This document shows, piece by piece, positions 1 to 6,788 of a DNA stretch of 13,534 nt. Under the pieces are notes generated by a model that was given only the letters and a program-made list of their open reading frames with translations, did not search any database and was not told the DNA's origin. The stretch's first letter is position 1. The number at the start of each line of letters is the position of its first letter. The translations under genes were made by a program, and so were the position numbers. This DNA is from Rhodobacterales bacterium. Lineage in GTDB: Bacteria > Pseudomonadota > Alphaproteobacteria > Rhodobacterales > Rhodobacteraceae. The stretch is from contig JAAFIJ010000038.1 of assembly GCA_013298675.1 (NCBI GenBank), positions 1 through 13,534 of the forward strand, read 5' to 3'.

Positions 1-432
1 TATTTTTGGGGGGTATACAGGAACAATCGCAGAACCGGCTAAAACGCTCAAGCACAAGATATATCTTAATAATGTGACGCTAAGATGGACAAACAAGGCC
101 GTCAAGCAAAGCCTTGCGGGTTTGCAGCTTTGGCGGACGGGATGTTTCCAAAAACGAAACAATGCTTGAAATCCATGCCGTCTTGGGCGCAATCGCGGAC
201 AACGCGCTGCCCCACCCTCAAAGGCGCCCGCAAAGATGCCTGCAAAAGCTGCCCGCAAAGGTCTCTGCGCGCAGCACATGGAAGCAGCACGTGGAAACAG
301 TTTGTGTGCCCATATCGGCCCGGCAAATCCGCCCTAAGGATGCCTTATCTCTCGCTATAGGGTCGATTTTCGGTTAACATCTGACAGATTATTCAAACGC
401 GCGCGCGCTTTAGCAAAGAACCATTCCCCAGC
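1..432. other. Non-coding left flank, upstream of xrtD
   Basis: I see no convincing gene here. Short open frames exist but lack a ribosome binding site and family-like sequence. Visible small structures are a perfect 10-bp palindrome AGATATATCT (57-66), an ATCTTA/TAAGAT inverted repeat with a 12-base spacer (63-86), a TGTTTC/GAAACA inverted repeat with a 7-base spacer (143-161), and an alternating CG run (398-408) flanked by AAA and TTT. The sequence TAACATCTGA (375-384) also occurs in the leader of the VPLPA gene at 11072-11593. This stretch probably holds the xrtD promoter, but I cannot place a -35/-10 pair with confidence. Confidence 0.5.
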
Positions 433-2040
433 ATGACCCTGTCTTCGCCGACCCAGCCGTCTTCGTATACCCCGCCCACCACCGCGCTTAATCCTTTGGG
501 GTTTGGCTGGTTCGCCCTGCTGATCATCGCCGGGCTGCCGGTTTACTGGCTGGGCTTTGTGGCCTTGGGCAACGCTTGGATCACGCCGGAATACAGCCAC
601 GGGCCGTTGATCCCGCTGGTGTCGCTGTATCTGTTCCTGCGAGAGCTGCGCGCCACGCCGCCCTCGGCGTCTGATGTGCCCGCCAACCGCTGGCCCGGCA
701 TCGCGCTGATCGCCTTTGCGCTGGCCTTGGGCATCTTTGGCAACCTGATCCGCATTCCTGATGTGGTGACCTATGCGTTGATCCTGTGGGTCGGGGGTCT
801 GGTGCTGGTGGGCTTTGGCTGGACGCAGGGCAAGCGCCATTGGGCGCCGGTGCTGCATCTGATCTTCATGCTGCCCTTGCCGCAGTTTGTCTATTGGCAG
901 TTGACGATCATGTTGCAGCTGATCTCGTCACAGCTGGGCGTGTGGTTCATCGAGCTTGCGGGCATTCCGGTGTTCCTAGAGGGCAATGTCATCGACCTTG
1001 GGGTGTATAAACTTCAGGTGGCCGATGCCTGTTCGGGCTTGCGCTATCTCTTCCCGATCCTGTCGTTTTCCTATCTGTTCGGCATTTTGTACCGCGGCCC
1101 GTTCTGGCACAAAGCGGTGCTGTTCCTGATGGCCGCCCCCCTGACCATTTTCATGAACTCATTCCGCATCGGGGTGATCGGGATTCTGGTCAACAGCTAC
1201 GGCATCGAGCAGGCCGAAGGGTTCTTGCACGCCTTTGAAGGCTGGGTGATCTTTGGCGCCTGTATCCTGCTCTTGTTTCTGGCCGCCATCTGCCTGCAGC
1301 GCCTGACCCCCAACCCAAAGCCGCTGGCCGACACCATCGACCTTGATACCGATGGTCTGGCCGGTCAGGCCCGCCGGTTCCTTGGCGTCGGCGTCTCTCG
1401 CGGCACGATCATTGCGACTGCTCTGTCGCTTGTGGTCAGCGGGATCTTTGTGCTGACCCCGCCGCCCGCCCGCATCGACGTGTCGCGCGACAGCTTTTCG
1501 ATCTTTCCGCGCAGCTTTGGCGACTGGAGCGGCAGCGCCTCTCCGCTCGACATCAACACCGAACGGGTTCTGGGCGCCACGGATTATGTGAGCGCCACCT
1601 ACAGCGCGCCCAATGAGGCGGCCTATGTCAACGTCTTTGCCGCGTGGTATGTCAAGCAAACCGAAGGCTCTGGCATCCATTCGCCTGCGGTCTGTCTGCC
1701 GGTTGGCGGCTGGGAAGTCTCGGCCATCGAGCCGACCAAAATCTCGATCCCCGGCACGGTCTACGGCGATTTCACCGTCAACCGCGCGGTGATCCAGAAA
1801 GGTGTGACCAAGCAGTTGGTCTATTACTGGTTTGAACAGCGCGGCAAACGCATGACCAATGACTATCTGGCCAAGGTCAGCGTGGTCTGGGACAGCCTGA
1901 CCATGGGGCGCACCGACGGGGCGCTGGTGCGCTTTGTCACCCCGATCAACCCGGGAGAGGCCGAGGGTGATGCCGACGCCCGCTTGCAAAGGATGATGGC
2001 GCAAGTGCTGCAAAAACTGCCGCGCTATATTCCAGAATAA
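433..2040 (+). CDS. xrtD: Exosortase XrtD (VPLPA-CTERM specific) with C-terminal EpsI-like domain
   Basis: This is a 535-residue polytopic inner-membrane protein. Exosortases are proposed transpeptidases that cleave C-terminal sorting signals of exported proteins at the periplasmic face. The catalytic triad expected in the family is visible: Cys200 in ADACSGLR, Arg245 in MNSFRIG and His266 in FLHAFEG, spread over several hydrophobic segments between about residues 25 and 290. A further hydrophobic segment (about 325-342) precedes an EpsI-like domain (about 345-535) with the conserved HSPAVCLP-GGW stretch near 416-427. This fusion architecture is the one known for VPLPA-type XrtD, and the two VPLPA-CTERM proteins encoded in this window support the specificity. 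The ATG at 433 has only a weak purine-rich upstream site (AAAGAA). The gene appears to stand alone, followed by a hairpin terminator. Linkage to polysaccharide genes, usual for many exosortases, is not seen here. Confidence 0.92.
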   Translation: MTLSSPTQPSSYTPPTTALNPLGFGWFALLIIAGLPVYWLGFVALGNAWITPEYSHGPLIPLVSLYLFLRELRATPPSASDVPANRWPGIALIAFALALGIFGNLIRIPDVVTYALILWVGGLVLVGFGWTQGKRHWAPVLHLIFMLPLPQFVYWQLTIMLQLISSQLGVWFIELAGIPVFLEGNVIDLGVYKLQVADACSGLRYLFPILSFSYLFGILYRGPFWHKAVLFLMAAPLTIFMNSFRIGVIGILVNSYGIEQAEGFLHAFEGWVIFGACILLLFLAAICLQRLTPNPKPLADTIDLDTDGLAGQARRFLGVGVSRGTIIATALSLVVSGIFVLTPPPARIDVSRDSFSIFPRSFGDWSGSASPLDINTERVLGATDYVSATYSAPNEAAYVNVFAAWYVKQTEGSGIHSPAVCLPVGGWEVSAIEPTKISIPGTVYGDFTVNRAVIQKGVTKQLVYYWFEQRGKRMTNDYLAKVSVVWDSLTMGRTDGALVRFVTPINPGEAEGDADARLQRMMAQVLQKLPRYIPE

Positions 2041-2051
2041 CCCCCGTACAA

Positions 2052-2089
2052 AGCAAAGCCCTTCCCAAGAGATTGGAAAGGGCTTTGCT
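2052..2089. terminator. Hairpin terminator after xrtD
   Basis: AGCAAAGCCCTT (2052-2063) is repeated in inverted orientation as AAGGGCTTTGCT (2078-2089), giving a perfect 12-bp stem around a 14-base loop. It lies 12 bp after the xrtD stop. The plus-strand tail (GTTTCA) and the minus-strand tail (TTGTA) are both short of T residues. It may act on both strands, because the small gene at 2167-2382 reads toward it from the other side. Confidence 0.8.
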
Positions 2090-2123
2090 GTTTCACATCA
2101 GCAGCGCAGATCACAACAATCTG

Positions 2124-2164
2124 CCCAGAAGTTCAGAATTGAAGTTCGGGACTCAAATTCTGGG
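2124..2164. terminator. Possible alternative hairpins downstream of the small membrane gene
   Basis: Two mutually exclusive 7-bp stems are possible: CCCAGAA (2124-2130) with TTCTGGG (2158-2164), and CAGAATT (2134-2140) with AATTCTG (2156-2162). They sit just after the stop of the minus-strand gene at 2167. No T tract follows, so a terminator role is only a guess. Confidence 0.3.
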
Positions 2165-2166
2165 AT

Positions 2167-2382
2167 TCAAGCACCCTGCCCGACCTGAGACAGTCCGCTC
2201 AACACGACGCATGCCACCGCAACCAAAGGCCAGATGAGACAGGCCAAAATGCCAATCATAAGATAGCCTGCCCCCAAACCTGCCCCCGACAAGGCCGAGC
2301 GGCGTTGTTCGCGGACGGCCACAAAAGCGGCAAACAAGACACCCGAAGTGCACAGAACGACGAAGAATACCAATGAGTCCAT
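2167..2382 (-). CDS. Small putative two-helix membrane protein, unknown function
   Basis: This is a 71-residue open frame that I do not recognise. The protein begins MDSLVFFVVLCTSGVLFAAF and has a second hydrophobic segment at about residues 41-62, with a short basic connector (REQRR) between them. That suggests two membrane spans with a small cytoplasmic loop. The start is supported by a good AGGAG ribosome binding site 9 bases upstream of the ATG. An overlapping longer frame in another phase uses an ATG between that site and this start, but its protein is rich in Cys, His and Arg and does not look real. The gene converges on xrtD and may simply be a passenger. No function can be assigned from sequence alone. 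Confidence 0.55.
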   Translation of the reverse strand: MDSLVFFVVLCTSGVLFAAFVAVREQRRSALSGAGLGAGYLMIGILACLIWPLVAVACVVLSGLSQVGQGA

Positions 2383-2580
2383 GTGTCATCGCTCCTAAAA
2401 TGCAAGTCATCGGCATCAGATGCCAAAAGTAGAGGCAGATGTAGCTCTGAGCCAGCACCAAGAGTGTGCCGCAATCTTTGGGGTGATGCCCAGATAAGTG
2501 CAATCTATAGGTGTAAAATTCCGCTTGTTCGCAGAGCTGTATCGGCGGAAATATGTATAGAATTGTTTCTAACCGCCGCG

Positions 2581-2613
2581 GCCCGCCAACTGGGTCATCT
2601 TAGCTTGGCGGGC
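2581..2613. terminator. Inverted repeat downstream of the RHE_PE00001-like gene
   Basis: GCCCGCCAA (2581-2589) and TTGGCGGGC (2605-2613) form a perfect 9-bp stem with a 15-base loop, 15 bp past the stop of the minus-strand gene at 2629. It is well placed as a terminator for that gene, but no T tract follows on the minus strand. The rest of the interval 2383-2628 shows no gene. It should carry the promoter of the small minus-strand gene ending at 2167. Confidence 0.5.
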
Positions 2614-2628
2614 TACAGCTTGGCCTTC

Positions 2629-3900
2629 TCAGATCTTTGCCGTCCAGACCCGGTAACGTCCCTGCCCGGTGATCTCGCGGATCAACCCCTTTTGATGCAT
2701 CAGGTCCAGATTGCGCTGCACGGTGGCGCGACTGGCCCCGGTCTGCGCCTCGGCCATCGGTGCGGTGACGATCGGCCAGCCTGCCAGCAGTGTTGCCAAC
2801 AGGTTTGGCGTGCGCCCCGAAAGACCCTTCAAAATGGTTTGCGTCCGCATGTGCCAATCTTGAAGTCGCTCAAGATATCGCAGGGCCCAAAGCGTTGCCT
2901 GACTTGCGCCTTGTATCCACTGTGACAGTCGGTTCACGGCCGTGCCAGACCCGCGCAACCCTGCCCCACCGCCCAAAGTCAAAGGCATGAAAATGGCTCT
3001 GTTTTTGTGAATAGTGCCTGTATTGAGGGCCATCTGCCCCCCCAGACAAGCCGCCATCGCCGCGGCCTCCACCTGCACAGCAGCCCCCGGACCAAAGCTG
3101 CGCCAAGCGTGAAACAACAAGGCACTTTGCGTCACCGGATGCAGATACTGCGCGGCGCTCATCAGCTCTGCCAGGTCCTGGACCGCGTCCGAAGCGGCAG
3201 CAAACTTAGCGTTTTGCCTCTTGTCGCCAGGTCTATGGCCCCGCACCGCGTCCCCCTCGTGCCCATCAACATGCATCCAGCCGTCCTTGAGTGCGCCCTC
3301 CTTATGCACCCCGCCATCCCCCAGAAATCGCAGGAGTTCCGCCGCCCCCAGCGGACCCGATCGGATGAGATCGGGTGGCGCCATCAACCGCCGCGCCGCC
3401 CATGCGGCTTCTTGCAGCGCCAGACTGTCATGCAACACATCAGTTTGTGGCCCGGTTTGAGGCGGGCCGACCCGCAAAGCCAGCCACAACGTCAACCCTT
3501 CTTCGCTGACCCGCGTCTCGCCTGTATGCGTGCTGGCCCACCATGACAGCTCTGCAGCTTCGCGCAGCGCCAATCGTTGGAGAAACCCCGCCCCCATCGG
3601 GGCAAGCCGGGCCTCAAGCATGCCAAACAGATAACACAGCGCAGCCAATTCACCGCTGAGATCCGCCTGTGCGCGGGCCCAATCGACCGGGTCGAACAAG
3701 ACAGGATCAAACAGACCCGTTGGGCGTGGGAACAAAAGGGCCCGTGGCGGGGCCTCATCACCGCCTTGTGGGTCGCCGTCTGGTTGGAACCAAAGATCAG
3801 GTTCCTCCGCGCCATCAAGGTCAAAAAACGATGGGAAACCAGCATCTGGCTCCACCTCACTCGCACTGTAATTGTAAGATTTTTTTGCCATAATACCCAT
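2629..3900 (-). CDS. RHE_PE00001-like (DUF1612 type) protein with C-terminal winged helix-turn-helix
   Basis: The 423-residue protein resembles the RHE_PE00001 family, common on plasmids of rhizobia and roseobacters and of unknown function. An acidic, variable N-terminus (about 1-60) leads into a helical region (70-175) with family-like stretches such as ELSWWASTHTGE. A charged linker rich in His, Asp and Gly follows (about 195-235). The conserved core LLFHAWRSFGPG (261-272) comes next, and the C-terminus is a winged helix-turn-helix (about 364-421) with SRATVQRNLDLM as the likely recognition helix. A regulatory DNA-binding role is therefore inferred. I chose the ATG at 3900 because AAAGAG lies 6 bases upstream; 3891 (MAKKSYN) is also possible, and a GTG at 3951 lacks a binding site. 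It is transcribed divergently from the recombinase gene. Family assignment is by recognition, not by search. Confidence 0.8.
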   Translation of the reverse strand: MGIMAKKSYNYSASEVEPDAGFPSFFDLDGAEEPDLWFQPDGDPQGGDEAPPRALLFPRPTGLFDPVLFDPVDWARAQADLSGELAALCYLFGMLEARLAPMGAGFLQRLALREAAELSWWASTHTGETRVSEEGLTLWLALRVGPPQTGPQTDVLHDSLALQEAAWAARRLMAPPDLIRSGPLGAAELLRFLGDGGVHKEGALKDGWMHVDGHEGDAVRGHRPGDKRQNAKFAAASDAVQDLAELMSAAQYLHPVTQSALLFHAWRSFGPGAAVQVEAAAMAACLGGQMALNTGTIHKNRAIFMPLTLGGGAGLRGSGTAVNRLSQWIQGASQATLWALRYLERLQDWHMRTQTILKGLSGRTPNLLATLLAGWPIVTAPMAEAQTGASRATVQRNLDLMHQKGLIREITGQGRYRVWTAKI

Positions 3901-3955
3901 AATTAACTCTTTATGATCGCAACCCAAGAGTTTTTTCCAAAGCCCCATCACTCAC

Positions 3956-3977
3956 GATAAGTAACGATTATCATGAT
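3956..3977. promoter_or_regulatory. Small dyad between the divergent RHE_PE00001-like and recombinase genes
   Basis: GATAA (3956-3960) and TTATC (3968-3972) form an inverted repeat, and ATCATGAT (3970-3977) is a perfect 8-bp palindrome overlapping it. The 11-mer ATTATCATGAT (3967-3977) occurs again at 9372-9382 upstream of the second ParA-like gene. The position between two divergent genes fits a shared operator, but this is inference. Confidence 0.35.
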
Positions 3978-4077
3978 GGTTGATCTCCCCCCGTTGCGCC
4001 CGCAATATCAGGGGCGCAAGTCCCCAAGATTCGCGTCAGCGCCCCACAAACAAGCCCCAAGCAAAGAGAACGCCCCG

Positions 4078-5127
4078 ATGTCGCGCACCCTGCCCCCGGC
4101 CCTCATGCCCGCCTTCTCACTTGCGCCCGAAGATGATGCCGCCCTGACCGCGCTTTATGTGCGCGGCACCCCCGCCAATAGCCTGCGCGCTTGGGAACGC
4201 GACCTGGCCTATATCACGGCGTGGAAAGCGGCCAGCTTTGGTGCGCCGTTGCTTTGGCCCGAGGAAGACCGCATCGCCCTGCGCTTTGTGCTGGATCACA
4301 CGCTTGATCTGACAGACACGCCAGGCCCTGCCCAAGATGCCGCGATCGCCCTGATGGCGTTTGGGCTGCGCCGTGATCTTGGCTGCCAGGCACCGGCGAC
4401 GCTCGATCGGCGCATCGCCTCATGGCGGGCATTTCACCGCATGAAAAACCTTGCCTCGCCCTTTGAGGCGCCCCTGCTGAAACAGGCACGAGCCAAGGGC
4501 CGTCGCGCCGCCGCCCGGCCAAGACAGCCGAAATCGCCCCGCCCGATCACCCGCGATCTGTTGGAACAATTGCTGGCCAGTTGTGACGATACCTTGCGCG
4601 GCCTGCGCGACCGGGCGATCCTGATGTTGGGCTTTGGCTCTGGCGGGCGCAGGCGCAGTGAAATCACCGCCCTTTACCGTGAAGACATCGGAACTGAGGA
4701 TTACGCTGCTAAGGGGCTGATCTGGATTAGGCTGCTCACCACCAAAACCACCGGCCCAAATGACGCACCCCGCCTGCCGCTAAAGGGCCGGGCCGCCCGC
4801 GCCGTGATCGGCTGGATAGAGGCCGCAGAGATCACCCAAGGCCCGCTCTTTCGCCCCATAAGCCTGTCTGGCCGGGCCCTGCCCCGCAAACTGGCCCCTG
4901 ATGCGATCCGCGTGATCCTGCGCCACAGGCTTGGCCTCGCGGGCCTGCCGCTCAACTTTGTCACCCCGCACGGGCTGCGCGCGGGGTTCTTGACCCAAGC
5001 CGCATTGGACGGCGCACCGATTGCGGCGGCAATGAAGCTGTCGCTACACAGGTCAGTCATTCAAGCGCAACGCTACTACGCCGATGTCGAGATCACCGAA
5101 AATCCCGCGACCGATCTGTTGGGATGA
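4078..5127 (+). CDS. Tyrosine recombinase / site-specific integrase
   Basis: This is a 349-residue phage-integrase family enzyme, which breaks and rejoins DNA through a covalent 3'-phosphotyrosine. An N-terminal SAM-like core-binding domain (about 18-145) is followed by a catalytic domain (about 155-345). All expected active-site residues are visible: Arg192 in GRRRSEI, Lys223 in TTKT, His298 and Arg301 in HGLR, His324 in SLHR, and nucleophile Tyr333 in QRYYAD, nine residues after His324 as usual. An in-frame ATG at 3973 exists, but I prefer 4078 because AAAGAGAA lies upstream of it and the extra 35 residues are low-complexity and proline-rich. No adjacent att site or excisionase is obvious. 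On a replicon of this kind it could resolve multimers, invert a segment or mediate integration; the sequence does not decide which. Confidence 0.9.
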   Translation: MSRTLPPALMPAFSLAPEDDAALTALYVRGTPANSLRAWERDLAYITAWKAASFGAPLLWPEEDRIALRFVLDHTLDLTDTPGPAQDAAIALMAFGLRRDLGCQAPATLDRRIASWRAFHRMKNLASPFEAPLLKQARAKGRRAAARPRQPKSPRPITRDLLEQLLASCDDTLRGLRDRAILMLGFGSGGRRRSEITALYREDIGTEDYAAKGLIWIRLLTTKTTGPNDAPRLPLKGRAARAVIGWIEAAEITQGPLFRPISLSGRALPRKLAPDAIRVILRHRLGLAGLPLNFVTPHGLRAGFLTQAALDGAPIAAAMKLSLHRSVIQAQRYYADVEITENPATDLLG

Positions 5128-5196
5128 TCTGTTAGTGAATACGCAAAGCAGCAGGGTTGAACGTGAGCAGCGATGTATCAACGCCGCGCATTAACA

Positions 5197-5228
5197 CCCC
5201 GTTAACCATGTTTCGCGGCGAAACGGGG
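5197..5228. promoter_or_regulatory. Candidate parS-like palindrome upstream of parA (copy 1)
   Basis: GTTTCGCGGCGAAAC (5210-5224) is a perfect 15-bp palindrome around a central G. It is enclosed by a second inverted repeat, CCCCGTT (5197-5203) and AACGGGG (5222-5228). The half-site GTTTC/GAAAC is the same as in the canonical chromosomal parS (GTTTCACGTGAAAC), with a 5-base centre instead of 4. The identical 15-mer recurs inside parB at 6850-6864. ParB binding is inferred. Confidence 0.6.
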
Positions 5229-5282
5229 GAAATTTGGTCAAAACAGGCGCAAAACCGGGCAGGGTGTTGCGCATTCTGTGCG

Positions 5283-5324
5283 ATGTGCGATAGTTTGCCA
5301 TATATAGGCCAAACTACCGCACAT
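5283..5324. promoter_or_regulatory. 42-bp dyad upstream of parA, candidate operator or centromere
   Basis: ATGTGCGATAGTTTG (5283-5297) and CAAACTACCGCACAT (5310-5324) form 15-bp inverted arms with one mismatch, around an AT-rich centre containing ATATATA. A direct repeat TGTGCGA (5277-5283 and 5284-5290) overlaps the left arm. Its place 80 bp ahead of parA fits autoregulation by ParA or ParB, or a partition site. A related core, TTTGCCATATAT, recurs at 13332-13343. Confidence 0.6.
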
Positions 5325-5392
5325 GACCCGAAATAGGGCACCCGACCCAAGCAGGCATCGACCCAAGACAGGCATCGACCCAAGACAGGCAC
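5325..5392 (+). repeat. Tandem 16/17-bp repeats immediately upstream of parA
   Basis: Three head-to-tail copies of a unit reading CGACCCAAGACAGGCAT lie at 5343-5358 (16 bp, one base shorter), 5359-5375 and 5376-5392 (last base C). A degenerate fourth copy (GACCCGAAATAGGGCAC) lies at 5325-5341. Short tandem repeats next to a parA start are typical of plasmid centromeres or of repressor-binding arrays. Which protein binds here cannot be read from the sequence. Confidence 0.75.
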
Positions 5393-5405
5393 CCGGAAAT
5401 CCGAT

Positions 5406-6785
5406 ATGAGCAAAAAGCCAGACGTTTCGCAAACGCCCCCCTATCACAACCTTGATCCGGCACAGGCCGCGGCCAAGCTGGGGCCGATGGTCGACACCAC
5501 CCGCTTTGCCAAGGCCGCCGCCTTTTGCGCCAAAGGGCGCGATGATCTGGCCAAGCGCGGCTATTCCCCCGACGGCAAGAAACGCCTGCGCCGCTTTTCG
5601 ATCTGGGAGATTACCAAATACCTGCTGCCCGTGGCCCCGGCCCATCTGCGCCGCGTGCTGCGCGCCAATCCTGACCTGCCGCAAGGCGAGGGAGAGGCTG
5701 GCGCCAAATGGTTCACCCTTGAAGAGGTTCTGGCCCTGCGCGCGCATCTGGCGCTCGAGGGGTCCAGCGCCAAGGAATACAAACCCTACCGCCCCGAAGG
5801 TCTGCCGGCGAAAATCTGCGCTGTGGCCAACTTCAAGGGCGGGTCAGGCAAGACCACCACCTGTGCCCATCTGGCGATGGCAGCAGCCCTTGACGGCTAT
5901 AAGGTGCTGGTCATCGACATGGACAGTCAGGCTTCTATGACCTCTATCCTGGGCGGCCAAGTGGCCGATGAATGGCAAACCGTGTTCCCGCTGATCGCCA
6001 AGGATTACGCCCGCGCGCTGCAAGCCGAAAACCGGGTGCGCGTGGCGGGCGGTCAATCCGCCCTGCCCTTGGATGAGACCCTAATCGCCGCATTAGAGAC
6101 TGATCCGGCTGATCTGATCCAGAAAACCCACTGGCCCAACATCGACCTGATCGGCGCGCAGTTGAACCTTTACTGGGCCGAATTTCAGATCCCGGTCTGG
6201 CGCATGGGCCTGCGGTCGTGGTCGCTTTGGGATGCTTTGGGCAACTACCTGACGGATGAGGGCGTGCTGGACCGCTATGACATCGTGTTCATCGATACGC
6301 CACCAGCGCTCGGTTACCTGACGATTAATTCACTTTCGGCTGCTGATATATTGCTGGTGCCGCTTGGCGCGTCCTTTCTGGAATTTGACAGCACGGGGCG
6401 GTTCTTTGACATGCTGCACGCAACCTTTGCCAGCATTGAAGACGGTGAAAACAGCCAGCGCCGCGCGCTGGGGCTGGACGGGATCAAATTTGAATGGGAT
6501 GTGGTGCGCGCCATCATCACCCGCTTTGACGCCAGCCAGCAAACCGATCTGGCCAATGTGATTCAGGCCTATTTCGGTGATTTCATGAACACCTACCGAC
6601 AGGATTTCACCGCCCTTGTGGGGCAGGCGGGGGAACAGGTGAACGGCATCTATGAGGCCGATTACCGCGACTTCAACCGCGACACCTATCTGCGCGGGCG
6701 TGAGGCATTTGACCGGACCTATGCCGAGTTCAAAGAGCTGTTGATCGGGGCTTGGTGGCGCGATGAACAAATGGCGAAAGGATAA
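5406..6785 (+). CDS. parA: ParA-family partition ATPase
   Basis: This is a 459-residue deviant-Walker ATPase expected to drive segregation of replicon copies by ATP-dependent DNA binding, with ParB as its stimulator. An N-terminal extension (1-130) contains a helix-turn-helix-like region (SIWEITKYLLP, about 65-110), as in large type Ia ParA proteins that also repress their own operon. The P-loop KGGSGKTT (144-151) has both the signature Lys144 and the Walker A Lys149. DMDSQAS (171-177) and IDTPPALG, the Walker B/A' region, are intact. The start at 5406 has a modest GGAAA site. parB follows after 3 bp, so the two form an operon. The upstream 270 bp carry palindromes and tandem repeats that probably serve as operator or centromere. 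The N-terminal and C-terminal regions are clearly related to the second ParA-like protein encoded at 7946-9307. Confidence 0.93.
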   Translation: MSKKPDVSQTPPYHNLDPAQAAAKLGPMVDTTRFAKAAAFCAKGRDDLAKRGYSPDGKKRLRRFSIWEITKYLLPVAPAHLRRVLRANPDLPQGEGEAGAKWFTLEEVLALRAHLALEGSSAKEYKPYRPEGLPAKICAVANFKGGSGKTTTCAHLAMAAALDGYKVLVIDMDSQASMTSILGGQVADEWQTVFPLIAKDYARALQAENRVRVAGGQSALPLDETLIAALETDPADLIQKTHWPNIDLIGAQLNLYWAEFQIPVWRMGLRSWSLWDALGNYLTDEGVLDRYDIVFIDTPPALGYLTINSLSAADILLVPLGASFLEFDSTGRFFDMLHATFASIEDGENSQRRALGLDGIKFEWDVVRAIITRFDASQQTDLANVIQAYFGDFMNTYRQDFTALVGQAGEQVNGIYEADYRDFNRDTYLRGREAFDRTYAEFKELLIGAWWRDEQMAKG

Positions 6786-6788
6786 CCC

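Noticed and set aside
143..161. TGTTTC-N7-GAAACA as a further parS site
   Set aside because: The half-sites fit parS, but the 7-base spacing differs from both the canonical site and the two 15-bp palindromes, so it was only noted in the left flank.
85..377. Overlapping short open frames on both strands in the left flank
   Set aside because: No ribosome binding site, no recognisable domain, and the frames overlap each other; composition looks like read-through of non-coding GC-rich DNA.
1159..2013. Long minus-strand open frame opposite xrtD
   Set aside because: It is antisense to a well-supported exosortase gene and its His/Asp/Gly/Arg-rich protein is typical of a shadow frame.
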